Source: Cephalotus follicularis
Taxonomy: Eukaryota > Streptophyta > Magnoliopsida > Oxalidales > Cephalotaceae
Assembly: GCA_001972305.1 (NCBI GenBank)
Contig: BDDD01003336.1
Span: 44,217-108,216 of the forward strand
Reading direction: 5' to 3'
Length of the DNA stretch: 64,000 nt
Both the position numbers and the translations under genes were made by a program. Numbering within the stretch: the first letter of the stretch is position 1; each line of letters opens with the position of its first letter. Shown here piece by piece: positions 59,342 through 64,000 of the stretch. Below the pieces are notes generated by a model that was given only the letters and a program-made list of their open reading frames with translations, was not told the origin of the DNA and searched no databases.

Positions 59342-59839
59342 TGATATGGGAAAAATTATACCCGTAAACAGTGCCACGTGTCCTCGAGAAAACAAGATAA
59401 ATGTCATACAGAGCTATAGACACGTGGTCGGGCGTTTTGCAAAATCTGAGAAGATAATGCACAATAACGCTCCGGCGTAAGATCAGGGAAATGGCGAGAT
59501 ACTCGGCATTTCCTTAGGGGTTCAATAATCATCTCCGCAAGTCAAGCAAAACAGTTATAACCAGGCCCTATAAATACAGGAATAAAACATTTTACACAGG
59601 TCAGCCATTTTTATTCTCTAAAGAACCTTTGTATTGCCTTACTGCCTTTACTGACTTTAGCATCGGAGAGTCCCCGAGAGTGAAACCTCCTGGACCTTCG
59701 ACAAGTTTGTTTTCTTTGTGCAGAAAAGGCAATCAAACACTCACCAAAACACCGTCTCTCGGAGGATTAGCAGCGTTTCCTCTACAAATCAAAGCCCTAC
59801 ATGTGGGGTACTGTTGAGGAGTTGATTTCAGCATCAACA
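59342..59839 (+). repeat. 3' LTR of the Tat element
   Basis: Full LTR in gene orientation, 468 bp upstream of exon 2. TATA box CTATAAATA at 59568-59576; CACGTG at 59375-59380 and 59421-59426. About 90% like the 5' LTR by eye. Confidence 0.9.
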
Positions 59840-60307
59840 GCGACTAAATGTCTTGTATTGCTATGTTGTTTTAGTGAGAAGTCACTATTATGTACTTAAT
59901 TGTGCTCTCTATTCTTGTTATCATGGTCTTTTTGTTTTGTTTTGTTTCTTGAAAAAGCGCTGAAATTTCGGCTGATAGCGTGTAATTTGGATTGATTTGA
60001 GTTACAAATATGTGACTATGTGAGTACTTTTCCGGATCAAATAAAATTTCGGACTTTGTTCTTGGAAATTTCTTAAGTTTTTGAATTTTCCCTAAACCAG
60101 CATTTTCGGCTCCTGTGCCCCCTCTGCCATCACTCTCTTGAGCAGCTTCTATGTTAGATTTTATTTTTATGTTGTACTATATTGATTGCTAAAAGCTGGT
60201 AGAAGAAAACAAACCGTGCAATCCAACCACGCATGCTGTGAAATACAATATGTTCAGTTTCTTATTGTATGAAGTTGTTAATAAGTAAATTTCGTTTTGT
60301 TTGGCAG

Positions 60308-60460
60308 CTTAAAGATATTTCTCCCTGTTACGATCTTGGCTCTTCTTATCCTCATTCCAGTGAACGTATCAAGTGGAACATTATTCTTTTTAAAGAAAGA
60401 TTTGGTTGTGAGTGACATTGATAAGCTTTCAATATCAAATGTACGTCCAGGATCTATAAG
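60308..60460 (+). CDS. OSCA/CSC1-like channel, exon 2
   Basis: 153 bases between acceptor TTTGGCAG and donor AAG|GTACGC. Translation in the phase set by exon 1: LKIFLPVTILALLILIPVNV, a membrane helix (M1 of the family), then a loop with SDIDKLSISNVRPGSIR. Arabidopsis OSCA1 has LKIFAPIAMLAWAVLVPVNW and SDIDKLTISNIPEGSNR at the same place. The exon keeps phase 2 at both ends, so its splicing to exon 1 across the 16.8-kb intron leaves the frame open. No damage is seen. Confidence 0.92.
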
Positions 60461-61113
60461 GTACGCTTGTTTTTCAGTTAAACATGTTATTATACATATG
60501 GAAGAGAGAACCTATGATTATATCTAATGCCAAGTCTTTTCTTCCCTTCTTGTCTTGAATTTCTCAAAATCACAATTTGATGACAAAATACATGAGTTTT
60601 CAGCATTAATAAAGTTTAAGGTTACACCAAACACATGCTCCTAGCACCATAAGAAGAGAAAAGGCTCCAAAAATCTATTTAAGTCATTCATGCTTGGTAT
60701 TGCTATTGCACCTTCTATCAAGAAAAAAGTGGTATAATAGTGATAACCTTTTTGTTAAGATAGAATTATAAGCTGTTGGGTTTATATTAGTTTAGAGTGC
60801 AAAATCTGTGGAATATGTGGGTTTTACAATGACTTGTGCATTGAATTCTCTGAACTTCTTTGGGCCAAGAAGCAGAATATATTCTGTAGACTTATTGTTA
60901 GTTTTCGTGAAACTGTTGCTTTCCTTGAATCTCAACTTGCAGACACATGATTGCCTCGTGCTCATGCTTTAGCTATTTTCCTGATACCTAGTCACAAATA
61001 TGGTTCTTTGCAGTCAGATTTCTTCGCATTCATTTTAATATTCACTTTCTTAATTACATCGTTGTGGTTGTATATTGACTATGGAGTGAAAACATGCTAT
61101 GTTCTAAATTCAG
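60461..61113 (+). other. Intron 2 of the OSCA/CSC1-like gene
   Basis: 653 bases, GT at 60461 and AG at 61112-61113, T-rich, no repeat element recognised. Its normal size contrasts with introns 1 and 3. Confidence 0.88.
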
Positions 61114-61249
61114 GTTTTTTGTTCACATAGCCCTGGAATACTTGTTCACAATATGGACGTGTTACTTGCTTTACAAGGAATATAATATTGTAGCATCAAT
61201 GAGGCTGCATTTCTTGGCTACACAGCGCAGGCGTGTGGAACAGTTCACG
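61114..61249 (+). CDS. OSCA/CSC1-like channel, exon 3
   Basis: 136 bases between acceptor AAATTCAG and donor ACG|GTGAGT. Translation: FFVHIALEYLFTIWTCYLLY, a membrane helix (M2), then KEYNIVASMRLHFLATQRRR and VEQFT. Arabidopsis OSCA1 has AHIIMAYAFTIWTCYMLMKE and MRLQFLASEGRRPDQFT. The exon ends in phase 0, at the start of the cytosolic domain of the family. About 201 residues of an expected 700-770 are in the window; the remaining exons lie to the right of 64000. Confidence 0.92.
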
Positions 61250-61384
61250 GTGAGTTGAACTTTTAAGCAGCTCTTTGATTGATTAAAAACCATCACTTGA
61301 TTAGCAAGCAGATTTGAGATTGTTATGTTTACATTACTTCTCCTCTGAGACCCTATTATCATATTATTTAGATCAGTTGAATAT
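61250..61384 (+). other. Start of intron 3 of the OSCA/CSC1-like gene
   Basis: Donor GTGAGT at 61250, then ordinary intron-like sequence up to the Ale element at 61385. The acceptor is off-window. Confidence 0.8.
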
Positions 61385-64000
61385 TGTTCGACAATATTGC
61401 ATAATGATAATAATTCTCATTAACCTTATTATTGAGATTACAAGCACATATATATAGACTAGAATTCCCACTTACATAATCCTAATAGGGATATGATTAG
61501 TAATAACGATTAAGGGCTAAAGCCCACCACCTACTAAACACAACTTAATAATATAAACATAAGCCTTCTAACACTCCCTATCAAGTTGGAGCATAAATGT
61601 CTATCATGCCCAACTTGTTACAAAGATATTGCATTCTCCCATTCCCAAGGGACTTAGTAAATATATCAGCTAGTTGTTCTCCAGTCTTCACATGACAAGT
61701 TGAAATAAGTCTCTGCTGTATCTTCTCTCTCACAAAGTGACAATCTACCTCAATATATTTAGTTATTTCATGGAATACTGGATTTGATGCAATATGAATT
61801 ACAGTCTGATTATCACACCACAATTGCATGGGTGAAGCATCGGCAAAACCCATCTCAGTAAGTAACTGTCTCACCCACATTAACTAACATGTATGCGCCA
61901 TGGCTCTATACTCAGATTCTGCACTTGACCTAGCTACAACTGGTTTCTTACTTTTCCATGATACAAGATTACCACCAACAAATATACAATATCCAGTGGT
62001 GGACCTTCTATCAACAGGGGACCCTGCCCAATCAGCATCAGAAAACCCCTCAACTCGTCGATGACCATAATCTCGATAAACTAACCCACGTCCAAGGTTA
62101 CCCTTAAGATATCACAAAATTCGGATCACAGCATTCCAGTGTGTGATTTTTGGGGTAGCTAAAAGCTGACTTACCACACTCACGGAGAATGCTATATCAG
62201 GTCGAGTGACTGTCAGATAGTTAAGTTTTCCTACCAACCTTCGATATTTCTCAGGATCATTCAATGGCTCTCCATCTTTAATTGTAAGTTTTACATTCGG
62301 ATCCATGAGTGTATCAACAGGTTTAGAACCCAACATTCCTGTTTCCTCCAGAAGATCGATGACATATTTTCTCTGTGATAAAGAGATACCCTTATGAGAT
62401 GTGGCTACCTCAATACCCAGAAAATACTTCAAACGTCCTAAATCTTTGGTCTGAAATTTCTGTGGAATATGTATCTTTAAAGCACTAATACTAACCTGAT
62501 CATCTCCAGTAATAACAATATTATCAACATATACAATCAACATAATTTTCCCTGTATGAGACTGGCGATAAAACACCGAATGATCACTGTTACACTGAGA
62601 TAGCCTAAAAGATAAGACTACATCTGTAAATCTCTCAAACCATGCTCTAGGAGATTGTTTCAGCCCATATAACGATCGTTTAAGTTTACACACCTTATCG
62701 GACTCCCCCTGAGCAACAAACTCTGGTGGTTGCTCCATATATACATCCTCATGAAGATACCCATTCAAAAAGACATTCTTAACATCAAGTTGATATAATG
62801 GCCAATGATATATAACAGCAAGAGAAACAAGTAATCAGATTGAGGACAACTTAGCCACAGGAGAAAAAGTATCAGAATAATCCACCCCATAGACCTGAGC
62901 ATACCCTTTAGCAACCGCACGAGCTTTTAATCTAGCAATATAACCATCATGATTAACTTTAACTGCATATACCCATTTGCAACCAATTACGGTTTTTTCT
63001 TTTGGTAAGGAGACCATATCCCAAATATTATTGTGCTCTAAAGCCTGCATTTCTTCTTCAATAGCTTTCCTCCATCCAGATTGAGATAATGCCTATGTGA
63101 TAGACTTAGGTAACGGATGAGATGCAATAGTAGAAAGACATGTACGAAATGTAGGAGATAGATGAGAATAAGCAACAGTATTAGAAATGGGATGATGAGT
63201 ACAACTACGTTTACCTTTCCTTTGAGCAATGGGTAGGTCCATATCAGACATAGAATCATTGGAAACAGGGTCTATGAGAACTTGTGACACAGGGGGATCC
63301 TCCGACACAGAAGCTGTTGCAGGGTCACGGATGACTGGTGGTACGGACTATTGGCAACGTGTATAGACATGATGAACAACAGGAGATTGGCGAATAATAA
63401 CAGAAAGAATATCATCACTACAATGTTCATCTATTACAGACACAAGAGGGGATGCAGATGTTAACAGTGTAGACTCGAAGAGAGAAACATCAGCTGTAGT
63501 GAAATAACGATGAAGATCAAGAGAGAAACATCGCCCTTTTGGTGTCTAAAATAACCGACAAAAATGCATTTAAGTGACTTTGGGTCAAGTTTAGTCACCC
63601 CTGGACGATGATCACGAATAAAGCATGTACATCCAAACACTCGAGGTGGAACAGAAAACAGAGATTGATAAGGATGTAATATGGAATAAGGAACATCACC
63701 ATTAAAAATTGAGGAAGGCATACGATTAATTAAATAACATGCAGTCAAAACAGCATAGGTCCAAAAAGATTTAGGTACATTCATATGGAGTAGTAAGGTA
63801 CGAGCTGTTTCCATTAAATGTCGATTTTTTCGCTTGGCAACCCCATTTTGTTGTGGAGTATCCACACAAGAGGATTGATGAACTATTCCATGTTTAGTCA
63901 TGAATGAAGTGAAAGATGTAGAAAAATACTTTTTAATATTATCACTGCGAAGGATACATATATGAGTATTAAATTGAGCATGAATTTCAGTCACAAAAGT
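61385..64000 (-). mobile_element. Second Ale-type copia element, in intron 3, cut by window end, broken
   Basis: Minus-strand element of the same family as 51192-56330. Its 3' LTR (61385-61573, 189 bp) is recognisably like the others but more diverged. AATAT before it could be half a target duplication. Inside, read leftwards from the window end: integrase core (63994-63461; SSCVDTPQQNGVAKRKNRHL), linker, reverse transcriptase (63050-62112; [50 protein letters not shown]), RNase H (61880-61581; WCDNQTVIHIASNPVFHE, GEQLADIFTKSLG). At least five breaks. It lies antisense to the host gene, as the first copy does. Confidence 0.9.

Larger units (their letters stand above)
43962..59839 (+). mobile_element. 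Tat/Retand-type Ty3/gypsy element in intron 1, with antisense ORF and nested Ale copia, broken
   Basis: Inserted in the same direction as the host gene. LTRs at 43962-44456 and 59342-59839 (495 and 498 bp), flanked by GGGAC and GCGAC, a 5-bp target duplication with one difference. Primer-binding site TCGGCGCCGTCTGTGGGAA (44458-44476) is the Tat form. Then gag, protease, reverse transcriptase, RNase H, an extra archaeal-type RNase H, integrase (to 50068), a non-coding region with tandem repeats, the Ale insertion (51192-56330), an antisense ORF region (56331-58755, minus) and a purine tract (AGGGGGGCATA) just before the 3' LTR. Gag-pol has roughly ten or more breaks. The LTRs differ at about 10% of sites over the first ~280 bases, so it is several million years old and the oldest dated insertion here. 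Confidence 0.92.
43506..60307 (+). other. Intron 1 of the OSCA/CSC1-like gene, enlarged by retrotransposons
   Basis: GT at 43506 and AG at 60306-60307, phase 2. Of 16.8 kb, 15.9 kb is one Tat element with a nested Ale copia element. Original intron DNA is 43506-43961 and 59845-60307, about 0.9 kb, with T-rich stretches typical of plant introns and no coding signal. Confidence 0.9.

Noticed and set aside
59151-59462. 103-residue minus-strand ORF across the Tat LTR start
   Set aside because: Runs from the element's non-coding end into the LTR; a similar frame occurs at 43890-44081 only because the LTR is repeated.

Overview
The window is repeat-rich plant nuclear DNA, almost certainly from a eudicot with a moderately large genome. 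About 90% is LTR retrotransposon: Ty1/copia elements of SIRE-, TAR/Angela- and Ale-type, and Ty3/gypsy elements of Athila, Tekay/Del chromovirus and Tat/Retand type. They are stacked inside one another and nearly all broken. The only clear host gene is the 5' part of an OSCA/CSC1-like hyperosmolality-gated, calcium-permeable channel gene: three coding exons at 43192-43505, 60308-60460 and 61114-61249 on the plus strand, running off the right edge.

Layout. 1-3965: gag-only copia element (minus). 3966-8005: non-coding internal region and long LTR of a copia-type element (minus). 8006-10591: 3' end and LTR of an Athila element. 10592-12663: piece of a Tat element (minus). 12664-14470: diverged copia-type LTR block. 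14471-32950: a copia element (plus) split by a 14-kb Tekay chromovirus (14889-29039, minus). One Tekay LTR carries an Athila element (15052-18767) and the other carries a 2.5-kb copia solo LTR (26025-28566). 32951-36326: second gag-only element (plus). 36327-40585: Tekay-type LTR sequence split by a 2.85-kb solo LTR with perfect GGCGT target-site duplications. 40586-41561: 5' end of another Tat element (minus). 41562-43191: AT-rich gene-proximal DNA. 43192-61384: start of the channel gene. Its first intron is 16.8 kb because a 15.9-kb Tat element (43962-59839), itself carrying a 5.1-kb Ale copia element (51192-56330), sits in it. 61385-64000: a second Ale copy, in intron 3.

The host gene keeps good splice sites and matching phases around all these insertions, so it is probably still made, with the elements spliced out. 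The Tat LTRs lie in gene orientation and carry TATA boxes and CACGTG (ABRE/G-box) cores, and the right one lies about 470 bp upstream of exon 2. That could add regulation or alternative starts to an osmotic-stress gene (inference).

Less expected observations: (1) several unrelated LTR families carry clusters of a short palindromic, CpG-rich word, GCGTCGACGC, with variants that look like CpG decay, while relatives carry a different word in the same place; (2) the antisense ORF of the Tat element starts MARTKQT, the same residues as the start of histone H3; (3) two gag-only copies show the same layout. No tRNA, rRNA, CRISPR or bacterial feature was seen. All alignments were made by eye, so percentages and ages are rough.
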